The notes below the pieces were generated by a model. It did no database searches, had not been told where the DNA came from, and saw nothing but the letters and a program-made list of their open reading frames with translations. From Vanrija pseudolonga (taxonomy: Eukaryota > Basidiomycota > Tremellomycetes > Trichosporonales > Trichosporonaceae): 64,000 bases of DNA. The translations under genes were made by a program, and so were the position numbers. Where the stretch lies: NCBI RefSeq assembly GCF_020906515.1, contig NC_085850.1, forward strand, positions 1,364,001 through 1,428,000, given 5' to 3'. Below are positions 11,251 through 22,435 of the stretch, piece by piece (positions within the stretch are counted from its first letter, which is position 1; the number at the start of each line of letters is the position of its first letter).

Positions 11251-13348
11251 ATGTCCCCCCAGCCCGCGCCGCCACAAGCTGCGCGCCCGCCGCCCGCTCC
11301 CCCGCCGCTGAAGGCCCCGCTCCGCTTCGTGCTCGCCCTCGCTGGCCTGTGTGCCGCCTCGCGACCACCAGAAGGCGTGGCCTGGTCGCGGGCCGACGCG
11401 GACGCGTTCCTCGACGCGCTGCTCGCCCAGCTCGACCTGGTGCGCGACGTGCTCCCGCCCGACGTGGTGCCCTCGGACGTCGCTTTCGCCGCCGAGGGCC
11501 ACCAGGCGTGGACGCCCGAGGACCGGGACGCGCTCGCGCGGACCCTTGTCCAGGCGTGCCTCGCCCCCCGAGCAGGCGGGGACAAGGACAAGCCCAAGGT
11601 CGTGTACACTGCCGCTGCGCGCGCCGCGTCGCACCTCGCGCTCAGCCTGCTCGGCCTCGACGCCGGCGTGCTCCTCCCCCGCGCGGAGAAGGACGTCGGC
11701 GCCACCCTCGCTGCCGCGCTCGAGGACGCACATACCGACCAGGCGGTGGACGCCGCGCGCGAGAAGCAGAAGCACGGGTGGGGCGGCAAGCTCGGCCGCG
11801 GGCTGGCCACCGGCGCAGGCGTCATCGCTGGCGGCGTGCTCATCGGCGTGACGGGCGGTCTGGCCGCCCCAGCGATCATCGCGGCCCTCGCGCCGCTCGG
11901 CTTCGGCGCCGTGTCTGCCGCCGTCGCCCCCTTTGTGCTGGGCACGCTGTTCGGCCTCACGGGCGGTGGGCTGGCCGGCGCGCGCGTCGCTGACCGCTGG
12001 CGCGGCGTCGAGGAGTTCAGCTTTGTCGAAGTTGGCGCCGGGACCAAGCCGAGCCCCGACGAGGTGGACGACTTGGCTACCGGCCGCGCGGCGGTGCTGT
12101 TTGATGTCGACACGCTCGACTTTGATGACGAGGTGGAGGAGAAGCCGCGGGCGCGGGCTGGAGGGGAGAAGAGCAACGACGGCGATGACGACGACTCGGT
12201 CGAGGCTGCGGCCCGCCGAGAGGTCGAGCGCAGCCGCAAGGAGCTGTCTGGTCGCATTGTCCAGGCGTCGATTGACGCCGGGACCGACACCGAGGCCAAG
12301 GTGCCCACCCCGCCGCCGCCGAGCCTGACTGTGAGTGTGCCGTCTCCGAACCAACTAACACCCCCAGGGCACGATCGTCGTCCCCGGCCTGCTGACCGTC
12401 TCGCGCACCGAGGCGCTGACGTCGTGGCGGGCAATCTGCTCGCCGCGCGGCTTCATGCAGTACCGAGCGCGTCTCAAGGCCGAGCGCGAGGAGAAGGGCG
12501 AGAAGGTGTCAGACGACGAGCTGCAGCTCCAGCCCGCGGGGTTGAAGGACGGGCGCGACGTCTACCTCCTCCGCTTCGAGACCAAGACCATGCTGGCCAC
12601 TGGACGCGACATCGAGTCGTGGGGTGAGTGCCCATTCACTCTTGGCTCCAGGCCCCGCTAACGCCACGCCCCGCCCAGTCACGTCCAAAGTCGCCGGAAT
12701 CGCAGGCACAGAAGTCATCAAGCGTACCGTCCTGTCAGCGTACTACGCTGCCATCGCGCTCCCCCTCACCGTCTACAAGCTCAGCACGATGACGCTCGAC
12801 AACTCGTGGATGTACGCGCAGGGCCGGGCAGTCAAGGCCGGCCGGCTGCTGGGCGAGGTGCTCGCGCAGCGGGTCCAGGGCGAGCGGCCCGTCGTCTTGG
12901 TGAGTTGCACCACCACCACCTCAAATCCGCCCACCCGCTGACCTCTTCTTCCCAGATCGGCACGTCCGTCGGCTCCCTCACAGTCCTCCACGCGCTGCTA
13001 TACCTCGCCTCGCTGCCCGACCCCAAGCCGGACATTGTCGAGTCGGCATACCTCGTCTCGCTGCCTTCGTCGCCAACGGCACAAGAGTGGGCGGCGGCGC
13101 GCTCGGTCGTCGCCCGGCGCCTCGTCAACGCATGGTGCGGCAACGACTTTGTCCTCGCCGTCGTGGTGCGCCTGCACGAGGTCGTGTCCCGCGGCGTGAC
13201 GGGCAACTCGGGCATCTGCGTCGCTGGCCTCGGGCCCGTCGACGTGCGCGGCGTCGAGAACGTCAACCTCTCGGGCGTCATCAACGGGCATAATGAGATT
13301 AATGCCAGGGCGGGCGAGATACTCGAGGTGATCCAGATTGACCAGTAG
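11251..13348 (+). CDS. DUF726/TMCO4-family membrane-associated hydrolase-like protein
   Basis: Four exons (11251-12330, 12368-12623, 12679-12899, 12956-13348) with introns of 37, 55 and 56 nt encode 649 residues. The N-terminal third is helical and Pro-rich at its start. Residues 183-247 form a Gly/Ala-rich hydrophobic segment that looks like two membrane hairpins, the hallmark of TMCO4/DUF726 proteins. An acidic Ser/Asp linker follows. The C-terminal part is an alpha/beta-hydrolase-like domain: GTIVVPGLL as an early strand, then VLIGTSVGSLTVL with a GxSxG elbow (Ser523), then AYLVSLPSSPTAQEW. Yeast Mil1 and human TMCO4 belong to this family; the reaction is not established, a lipase being suspected. 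All junctions keep frame and restore conserved words. Confidence 0.88.
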
Positions 13349-13739
13349 GGCGACGGTGATACCTGAGGCGTGTACCATCCCATAGACACTAGATGCATCC
13401 TGTACATTGTATTCGGCACAATCAGCTCCCAGTGTTGTCACTCGACCGGCCGGAACATCCGGCCCCGTCGTCGCGCACCCCCATTCCCGGCACATGCCGC
13501 ACAAATACACACATGAATTCATACACATTTTTCTCAATAGTATGGCTAGGCCGCCCTGTCGCGGCTTGCAGGTGCAGTGGATGCGGTTGCTGTGCTGCTG
13601 TGGGGTGTAGTGAAGTTGGGGGCTATTTGGTCCCTTGTGGCGAGTGTCAAGCTGCCAGAGTCTGGTTGGTGAGGTATCCGACCGACGCACGCCGTGTGCG
13701 TCGCTGGTCGTCCGTGGTCGTGCCGGAGCAGGGCACTAC
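13349..13739. other. Short convergent 3' region
   Basis: 391 bp between the convergent ends of the DUF726 gene and the dicarboxylate carrier gene. It should hold both 3' UTRs; nothing else is supported. Confidence 0.6.
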
Positions 13740-15144
13740 TTAGAGAAGCGTGCCGCCCGTGGCACGGTAGCGGTCGACGCCCGACTTGAGCTGCTCGAGG
13801 ATGAGGAAGATGAGCGTCGTCGTGGGCTGGAGTCGGATCCAGGCGGGCACGAAGCCCTTGAAGAGGACGCGCGGGCCCTCCTTGGTGATCGAGTCGCGGA
13901 GCACTTGGAGGACCGACGTGTTGCCCTTGCTCGCGTTCATGATGCGCGCCTTGATGACGTCGGCGGGCGATGTGACGGCCGTGGCGACAGTTCCCTGGGA
14001 GTCAAGTCAGCAGAGCGCTCTCACTCAGCCTGCCACGCGATACCCACGGCACCGAGCGAGGCGAGGAAGTGCAGCATCGAGCCGTCGGGCAGCCAACCAG
14101 TCTGGAGCAGCGACGACTTGAACCAGTCGTACGCTCCCAGCTGGGTCATGTTCATGAGCACGGAACGGATCGTGTTGGGGACCCAGCCGCTGGGCGTGTG
14201 TCAGCAAGGCCAACAACCACTTGTGGCAGCAGCAGCACTCACCGCCACCACGAGAGAATGCCCTCGGTCCTGGCCATGGTGTACAGGCCCTGCACCGAGT
14301 TGCGGTAGTTGTAGCGCTCTGAGGGCACGTCAGTGATGGTGCCACACCCACCACGACCTACTCTCAGGCGGCTTGGCCTTGTCGGCCTGCATGCGGACCA
14401 TCATCAGCTCGGCGGGGTTGCCCAGCACGCCAGCGACACCGCCGGCGATCGAGCCGGCGAGGGCGAGCTTCCACGCAGGCGCGGGGCCCGGGGCTAGGGA
14501 GGGTGTTAGCGCAGGGCTCAGTCATCGGAGCGCCGGCGCCGGCGCTGGCGCCTGCGACGCGCCGCGCGGCGCCACTCACTGGTATGCAGATACGCCTTGG
14601 CCTCGTCAAAGACGGCGAAGCGGATGACACTGTACGTCATCTGGCGGAGGAGGGTGCCGGTCAGGCCGTCGTACAGGCCGCGGATGCCTGGGTGCGGTTA
14701 GCATTCGGGGCGATCACAGTCGTCGCCACACAACACATGTTGTTGATGGTGGCCAACACGGGCCGCGACGAGCCGGCCCGGGCCTCGCCACGCCTCAAGG
14801 CGGTATCCCTCGCCTCGCCTCGTCTCTCGCACCGGCACGTTCTTCTGAGCTCGGGCTCATTGTCTCTCTGCTACTCACCGGCCGTGTGGATCGTCTTGCG
14901 CATGCTCTGGATCATGCCCTTGTCGCCCGTCGCCTGCAGGCGCACCTTGGTCAGGTCGAGCGGGTGGGTAATGGACGCGGCCATTGCGGCGGCGACGCCT
15001 GGGTGCGGTGTGGTGTCAGCGTCCACTTGCGTCCATCCGCCACCGCCGTCATCGCCACCGCGACCCACCTCCCAGCCAGAAGGGGTACGGCTTGGGCTTT
15101 GCCTTTGCCACGACGGGCGCGGGGAGCTGCTTGGTGTCGCTCAT
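13740..15144 (-). CDS. DIC1: Mitochondrial dicarboxylate carrier (SLC25 family)
   Basis: Seven exons (15144-15069, 14998-14879, 14687-14580, 14493-14362, 14318-14243, 14189-14048, 13994-13740) give 302 residues, the size of yeast Dic1 (298). All three carrier repeats carry the Px[D/E]xx[K/R] signature: PLDLTKVRLQ, PAELMMVRMQ and PADVIKARIM. Further words are GLYDGLTGTLLRQMTYS, GNPAELMM and WWRGWVPNTIRSVLMN, which fit the dicarboxylate/oxaloacetate branch. The expected role is exchange of malate or succinate for phosphate across the mitochondrial inner membrane. Introns are 70, 191, 86, 43, 53 and 53 nt. The start at 15144 yields the short cytosolic leader MSDTKQLPAPVVAKAKPKPY. DIC1 rather than an oxoglutarate carrier is likely but not certain. 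Confidence 0.92.
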
Positions 15145-16992
15145 TCTTGGTATACTATGACGATGGGTAGTTTCGACACGTCGACAGCACGCCTATATCT
15201 GGTCTGCTAGCTGGGCGTTGTTAGTGGGCATGCACATCGCTCGCTACAAGTGATCGAGGCACGGGATGGGGATGGCGGACAGCGGCACGGAGGGCCGCGC
15301 CGCTGAATGTGGATGTGTGGAAATCGCCCACAATCATTTCCATCGCACGCTGGGGGGCGGGCGCGCCGGCCCCGGCCCCGGCCCGCGAGCACTGTCCCAG
15401 ATGCATGGTCGCGGCCTGCATTGCTGTTGCTGCTGCATCTCGCCTCGCCTCGACGGCGCACCGCCGAGCCGAAGCAACCAACCGCACTCGCCGGATTTGG
15501 CTGCGGGGTTCCACGGGGTAGGGCCGGGCCAGCTATCTCCGTTGGGCGGGCGGCCATCCACGGCCTGCTTGCTTACCTCGGCGATGAGTGGTGCTTGAGA
15601 GTATGAATGCAAGAGAGACAGACGACGACGAGGAGTAAAAAGGAAGAAGGAACAAGAGGACTGAGCGTGTGTTGACAAGTCGAGAGTCTGTTGCCCGGCT
15701 TGTGCGTGTGACTGACTGTGACTGACAGCAGCGACTGACCAACAACGGCTCGGCCATACGCGGTCGATGCAGTCATGTGCCCCGTGCTCCGGCGCGCGCT
15801 GCATACACCTATTCACACGCGCGCAGCGCATTCCCCGCTACAACTAGCGCGCCGTGACTCCTCTCACAAAGTTATTCGAACCGCCGCCAGTGTCGAGAGC
15901 AACAGACACAACACGTGCCCGCTGTTGGTGCCATGACGCAATGGCCACAGCCACCTTCCCCGCACAACCACCTCCGTCGCAGTGACTCTTGCAGCACAAT
16001 TACACCGATACCCCGGCGTGCAGCGGCGCCAGCAGGCAGAAAGCATGCCCTCCCCGCACACGCTGGGCCGAGCAGCGCCGAATACAGCACGGCCGACGAC
16101 GACGTCGTACGTCCCCCTCCCCCACTGCCCCCGCCGCTCGCCTCCTCGCCTCGCTCCTCGCTCGCCCCAGCAACAACCCCAAAACGCCACGCCAGCCCAG
16201 CCCGCCCACAACGACGGTCCGTGCACGCCCTCCGCGGCGGCCCCACATCTGTGCCGGCTTGGCGTCGGACTTGGAGGGGGAGGGGGGGGGGGTGGACACA
16301 GGTCGGTCGACGGCCGCGGCGCGGACTCGGACATGGCGGATAGCAGCAGCAACGTGAGCAGTGAAGCCGGCACGTTGGTGCTCGGTGCATTCACTGCACG
16401 CTACACCGCACGACTGACTGACTGCCGTGGCTTGCCGCCCGCCCGCTGCTTTGCATTATCTTATCGCGTACAGGGCCACCTTCACCCGCAGAGGCGAGCA
16501 TGGCGAGCATGGCAGGTTGCAGCCATCTCGTCACACCCCACTCTCTAACGCACTGGGAGGCCATTATGCATCTCATTCCTGTTATGCTGTGTCCCCACCG
16601 ACACGTCACAAAGCTCGCACTCCAGATCTCTAGATCTGTTGTTGGTGCGTTGGTGAGTAATGCCCCGGAGTATGGAATCGTCGCGACGACGCAAATGGAA
16701 TCACGATGCCACAATCCGTTCTTTCGTTCCACCTCGCACCACCTTCGTCACCATCGCAGCACGCCCCGCCTCCCCCGCCCCCACCCCCGCCCTTGACACA
16801 ACCAGAATGCATATACAAACTACTTCCAGTCCAAACCCACAAATAGCTTCTGAAAGGTCTGAGCTGCCACCAGTCACCAACCCTTGGTGACGTTTTTAGG
16901 TGGCTACACCCTACTACGGCAGATCGCCGATGAGCCCGGCAATCCCCAAATCCCAATTACTCCTTGTTTACTCGTTTGCGCCTCCCAGAACT
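15145..16992. other. Intergenic region upstream of DIC1 and downstream of ACS
   Basis: 1.85 kb with GC-rich, Pro/Arg-coding low-complexity frames on both strands (15.9-16.4 kb) and no recognisable protein. It presumably contains the DIC1 promoter. Confidence 0.55.
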
Positions 16993-19402
16993 TTACTTCT
17001 TGGCGGCAACAACGTCCTTGATGTGCTGGACGACGTAGGGGTCCGAGATGGACGAAAGGTCGCCAAGCTGGTCACCCTCGCCCGAGACAATCTTGCGGAG
17101 GATACGGCGCATGATCTTGCCCGAGCGGGTCTTGGGAAGGTCGTTGACGAGGTAGATCTTCTTGGGGGCAGCGAAGGGGCCAATGACCTTGCGGACCTGG
17201 ATCGAGAGCTCCTTGGAGAGCTCGGCCTCGGACGAGATCTCAAACTCGGGCTTCATCGTGACGAAAGCGTAAACGGCCTGGCCAGTGATGTCGTCGTGAG
17301 CACCGACAACGGCAGTCTCGGCAACACCCTTGTGGAGGATGAGGGCAGACTCGACCTCGGCGGTCGAGAGACGGTGGCCAGAGACGTTGATGACGTCGTC
17401 GACACGTCCCTTGATCCAGAGGTAGCCGTCCTCGTCACGGGCGGCACCGTCACCGAAGAAGAAGTATCCGGGGTAGGGGCGCATGTACGTGTCGAGGTAA
17501 CGCTTGTGGTCACGGTAGACGGTACGGGCAATGGAAGGCCAAGGCTTGGAGCAGACAAGGACGCCCTCGACGTCGTCACCCTCGAGCTTCTGGCCCGTGG
17601 TGGGGTCGATAATGTCGAGCTCGTAGCCGAAGAAGGGGAACGAGGCCGATCCGGGCTTGGTGGCGATGGCTCCGGGGAGAGGGGTGACGACGTGCGAGCC
17701 AGTCTCAGTCATCCAGTACGTGTCGACAATGGCACACTGCTTCTTGCCGGCAAACTCGTTGTACCAGTGCCACGCCTCGGGGTTGATGGGCTCACCGACC
17801 GAGCCGAGAACACGGAGCGACGAGAGGTCGTGGTTCTTGACGGCGTCCTCGCCCATACGACGAAGGAGACGGATGGCGGTGGGGGCCGTGTAGAGCTGGG
17901 TAGCCTTCCACTTGTCAACAAAGTCCCAGTAGCGCGAGGCGGTGGGGTAGACGGGGGTCGACTCGAAGACGGTGGTGGTGACACCGAGGGCGAGGGGACC
18001 GTAGACAATGTAGGTGTGGCCGGTAATCCATCCGACGTCGGCCATGCAGGCAAACTTGTCCTCTGGGTGGGCGTCGAAGACGTACTTGACGGTGAGGAGG
18101 GCACCGAGGAGGTAGCCGGCGGTCGAGTGGACGACACCCTTGGGCTTGCCAGTCGAGCCCGAGGTGTAGAGGATGAAGAGGGGGTCCTCCGAGCTCATCT
18201 GCTCGGGAGGAGAGTAGGTGGGGACCTTCTCGGCCTCCTCGTCCCACCAGAAGTCACGGCCGGGGGTCATGGAGACCTTGTTGCCAGTGCGGCGGAGGAC
18301 GAGAACCTTCTCGACAAGAGGGCACTCCTTGAGGGCGGCGTCGACAATGGCCTTGGTGGCGATCGACTTGCCACCACGGCGACCCTCGTCCGAGGTAAGG
18401 AGGACCCTGGACTCGCAGTCGTTGACACGGTCGCGGAGCGACTCAGCAGAGAAGCCGGCAAAGACGGCCGAGTGGACGGCACCGACACGGGCACAGGCGA
18501 GGAAGGCCGCAGCCGCCTGCCAGGTCATGGGGAGGTAGATGGAGACGGTGTCGCCCTTCTTGACACCCCACGAGCGGAGGACATTGGCGATGCGGTTGGT
18601 CTCATGGAAGAGCTCCTCGTACGAGATCTCGCGGGCATCTCCGGGCTCATCGGCCTCGTAGATGATGGCCGTCTTCTTGGGGTTTTTGTAGTAGTGACGG
18701 TCGAGACAGTTGTACGAGGCGTTAAGGACACCCTCGGGGCTGGGAGAGGAAATGTCAGCCAGGGTGCAATTTGGGAAGAGTGGGGGAGGGATGGCTTGGC
18801 TTGGATAGTGGGGGGGATTGTGGATGCGCCGGGGTGGTGGTAGTACGGCAGGCACGCCGAAGTGGGGGAGGGATTTGGGAAACGGCGTATCCGGTCCGCA
18901 TGCCGCGTGATCGGCAGTGGAGGCGGCTAAGACGGTTTGGACCAAAAGGAAGGAAGGCACGACGTGTCCCAGATCCCAGACCAGCCCAGAGTGACCACCA
19001 GACCAGCCAGCTCCGATGCCCACACCACACACGTCAGGTGGACCTGATGGCGCGCGCACAGACCGCGGACCGGGCGGCGAGGTGGCGAGGAAGGCGGGAC
19101 GCATCTAACACAAATGCTCTGTGTACTCACAACCACTGGATGTCACCCGCCTCGAAGCCACCAGCGCGGACAGTCTTGAAGGGCTGGTACCAGTCGAGCT
19201 CGGTGTTGGCCTTCTCAGCCCACCACTTGTCGGCGTTGGGGCCGACCGACTTCTCGTACTCGGTCTTGTAGGCGGCAAAGTCGGGGCCGATGAAGGGGAG
19301 GGGACGGCCACCCTCACCGCGGAGACGCGGGGGAGGGGGGTAGTCGTGCTGGTGGCCGGGGTGCTCGTCGACGAGCTCGGCGTGGTGAACAGGCTCAGCC
19401 AT
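16993..19402 (-). CDS. ACS1: Acetyl-CoA synthetase (AMP-forming)
   Basis: Two exons (19402-19131 and 18739-16993) with a 391-nt intron encode 672 residues, normal for Acs. The junction gives [17 protein letters not shown], the conserved entry to the adenylation domain. Visible motifs are the AMP-binding loop [11 protein letters not shown] at 282-292, [17 protein letters not shown], the hinge region [18 protein letters not shown], and the C-terminal [10 protein letters not shown] with the catalytic, acetylation-regulated Lys near 632. It makes acetyl-CoA from acetate, ATP and CoA in cytosol and nucleus, feeding lipid synthesis and histone acetylation. It ends in VAAKK with no classical SKL peroxisome signal. 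The long 5' intron is exceptional here. Whether it corresponds to yeast ACS1 or ACS2 cannot be decided from sequence alone. Confidence 0.95.
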
Positions 19403-22400
19403 TATGTGTGCAGTGGTGGTAGTAGTAATTGAAGAGTGGGGAGAGGTTGTTTGTTCTTTCGAGACTGCGGGTGTTGCCTTTAAGAAGAGTAGAGAGTAGG
19501 CTTTGCTTGTCCGAGTCGTAGGTTGTGGGGAAAGAGCAAGTGCGTTTGTGGTGACGATTTGGGGGATAGATATAGGATGGATGTGTCGCGACGGTCAATT
19601 TGCTGGTCGACATTGTCCGCTGGGTCGACCTGGAGGCCCTGATTACCCCGCACGACGGCAGGTGGGTCTGTGCACCCAGGAGTGGGTGGGTTGGCCTGGG
19701 TGGCCTGGGTGGGCGGCGACGACGACGGTGGGTCCGAGCGGCTGTCGACTGGCTGGTCGGTCTGTAACACACACGCGCCGCGCTCCCTCCATCCCTTTGC
19801 CCTGTCCTGCGTGCTCTGCGGCTGTGGGCGAGGGAAGACTTAGGACAACTTAGGGGCGCCAGGCGGCAGACGCAAGGGTTTGTTACCTCTTTCCTTTGCC
19901 CCGCCCCGGGTACAAACTCGACGACGCAACGACATGGACCACAACTGATCCGATGTTTTTACCCCTTTAGGCAACTGTACGTGTTACGCCCCATCCGGTT
20001 ACAGGGTTGCCGGCGACTCGTGCCCCCATTGAAAGTGAAGCCTTCGGGTGTGCAGCTTATCTATTCCCTCCAGTTTTGGCCGCCAATTACAATGACAATT
20101 TGCCATGATTTGTATCGGCAGGATCGGCCGATTAGGGCCTCGAGTGTGGCACCGACAAACCTGTTGCTTGTGCTTCGACCACGACGACGATTGACGCGTG
20201 CCTTTTCGCGACGCACCACAGCGTGCAGCGCAACGCAGCTCTAACGACGTCGCCGCCGCCGCTGTTGCGCCGCCCAGCCCCTACCCCACCCACCCACCCA
20301 GCCAGGGACAGGACGCATGGGCACAATACCGCCCGCAATCACGAAGCGATCCCACAATGTCCGCACTTGGCGCCCCGCCAAGAACCCACGGGGGTCCAGC
20401 TGGGGACGAGCTGAGAAACGTAGCCAGCATCCCCGCAGCCACCCGGAACACGACACATCTACGGCCCGAGCCAATGATCAGTGCGGTAGATGAACACGGT
20501 GGTGGCCGTGTGGTGGAGCGGGTGGAGGTGCCCGCAGCGCCCAGTCAGGTCGTGCTCATTAGAACCATCGCGCCTGGCTTTCGGGGCTTTCAGACGCGCG
20601 CACCGGGGAAACATCTGGGTCAGTTGTCGCGATCGCCCCGCCGTATCGAGAGCACACCTAGGCTCAGTGACGAGCGCGCAATGGCACGGGTTGGCGACGT
20701 GGGCGGCGGGGCGAGTGGGGTGCTGCTGCATGTTTACGGGCGAGAGGAGATGCGAGTGCTCGTTGGTGCTGCTCGGTACTCGCGAGAATCTACCCTCGCC
20801 AGTGGTGAGCGATTGTCGTCTGTGAGCACAGCACAGCCATCCACGGCTTCCACAGCCGACAGCACCGACGGCGGCTTGTGCGGATCCAGCATTCCATCGC
20901 ACAGGTGATTTCTCTTGGCACTGCGCAATAACCCACTGTAGCTCGCTGCGCAGAGCGACGATTCGCACGCGCGCAGTGGCAGCCAGTGGTGGTGGCGAGC
21001 GCGTGGGCAAAGTCACTCCACCCACCATCCCTGGCTGATTGGCGAGACATGTCGCAGCAGCAGTGCCGAGCCCTGCCGCCTTAGCCGCAAATAACCGTTG
21101 CTCGACCAACGGGAAACCGTCAAAGACGGCAACAACGACGAGCGACGAGCGACGACGATGCGGGGCGTTGCCGGGCGGGCTGGCGCTTGAAACACGATGA
21201 TCGTCCGGAACAAGTCGGGTGGGACCCGTTTGTTGCTGCCGGTTGGCAGCATAGCCGCTATCATCTGGGCGCGACCGCGACAACCTCTAAGCTTATTGTT
21301 CCTGCCGTCAGGGAGGAAGAGTGGCCCCGAGGTCTCTTGGCAAAAGCCTCGAACCCACTCAAACACAAGAGAGGAGAAAAATGTCGTCCCAGCATGATCG
21401 CATGGCCACCCCCGCCTGGGCCGGCTAGGTAGGCCCAGTCACCACCCCACCTCTCCACGACTGGGCCCCACGACGACGACGACGAGGTCCCCACCGCTCG
21501 ACGCATCGACACGCATGTACGCATGGGCACAACGACAAAGCAAGCTTGGGCCGCGGCGAGATCTGGCAACGGGCGCGACATCGAATCTGGAAGCTGCTGC
21601 ACGATGACACGACGACGGCGACGACGACGACGACGACGCGGGTCGAGGGTCGAGCGCCGCACAACAACGCGGGGCGCCCAGTCGCACGAGCGCGCACGAG
21701 CGAATCGAGGCGCTTCGAAAGTGTGGGGCGACAGTTGATGAGCAAGATCGAGTGAGCGGGCGGCAAGGTGGGTGGGGGTCGGGTTGCAAGATCCCCAGCG
21801 ACGACGACGACAACGGCGACACCAGCGCCCCGCGTTCGATCGAGGTGCCCCTCACCACCAGCGTAACAGCGTTCACCAGCTCGCTACTGTCCGCGCGGAG
21901 TGTACCACTTCGCTGCTTTCCGCGCCGAGTGTCGAGCCGCACAGACACAAGGCTCTAGAACGTCGCGCGTCGCCCAGCACGACCACGACCACGCGATACC
22001 CCGCCGAGCCCCGCACGCGACAGCGACCAATGACACGCGCCGACGACGGAAGACACGCCGTGTCCCCAACGCCGTGGAAACGGGTCTCCGAGACGCCGAC
22101 GACGATGCGTGTCCCTGGCCTTCGTGCTGCGGTGCGGCACGGCGACTCCGCCGAGAGAAACGCCGGTGCGGAGGGGCGCGAATGGCGCGACCTGCGCGTC
22201 TGACAAGTCGCGCCATTAGCGTCTGACCTGGTACTGTACGGCCGTGATGCCGGTGCGAGGCTCGTTGCTTACCATTGACGACGGGGCGAGGATCGTCCCC
22301 CTCCCTGCGACTGACTGCGCCGCGTACGACTCAAGTCGACGGTGCGAGGCCTATTATTGTCCTTGCTCGCATTTTGCCAAGACGAGATACCGACTCGACG

Positions 22401-22435
22401 TCCACTTACGTCCACGCCTGATGCATACAGTAATG
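19403..22435. other. 3-kb intergenic region upstream of ACS
   Basis: It contains the ACS promoter and a cluster of GAC/CGA trinucleotide runs (21470-21822). Overlapping frames of 230-275 codons near 20.2-21.3 kb occur on both strands but have no motif and no clean start context, so no gene is called. Confidence 0.5.
21470..21822. repeat. Cluster of (GAC)n/(CGA)n trinucleotide runs
   Basis: Imperfect GAC/CGA runs occur at about 21470-21486, 21609-21640 and 21797-21822 within non-coding DNA. They are simple microsatellites with no flanking duplication. Confidence 0.8.

Noticed and set aside
16900-18843. 647-codon open frame antisense to ACS
   Set aside because: It mirrors a strongly biased, GC-rich coding sequence; the translation is Val/Gly/Asp/Leu-rich with no motif. 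The opposite strand is clearly acetyl-CoA synthetase.
20198-21283. Overlapping 236- and 274-codon frames on opposite strands upstream of ACS
   Set aside because: No signal, domain, splice logic or start context supports either; two mutually overlapping frames in GC-rich DNA are expected by chance.
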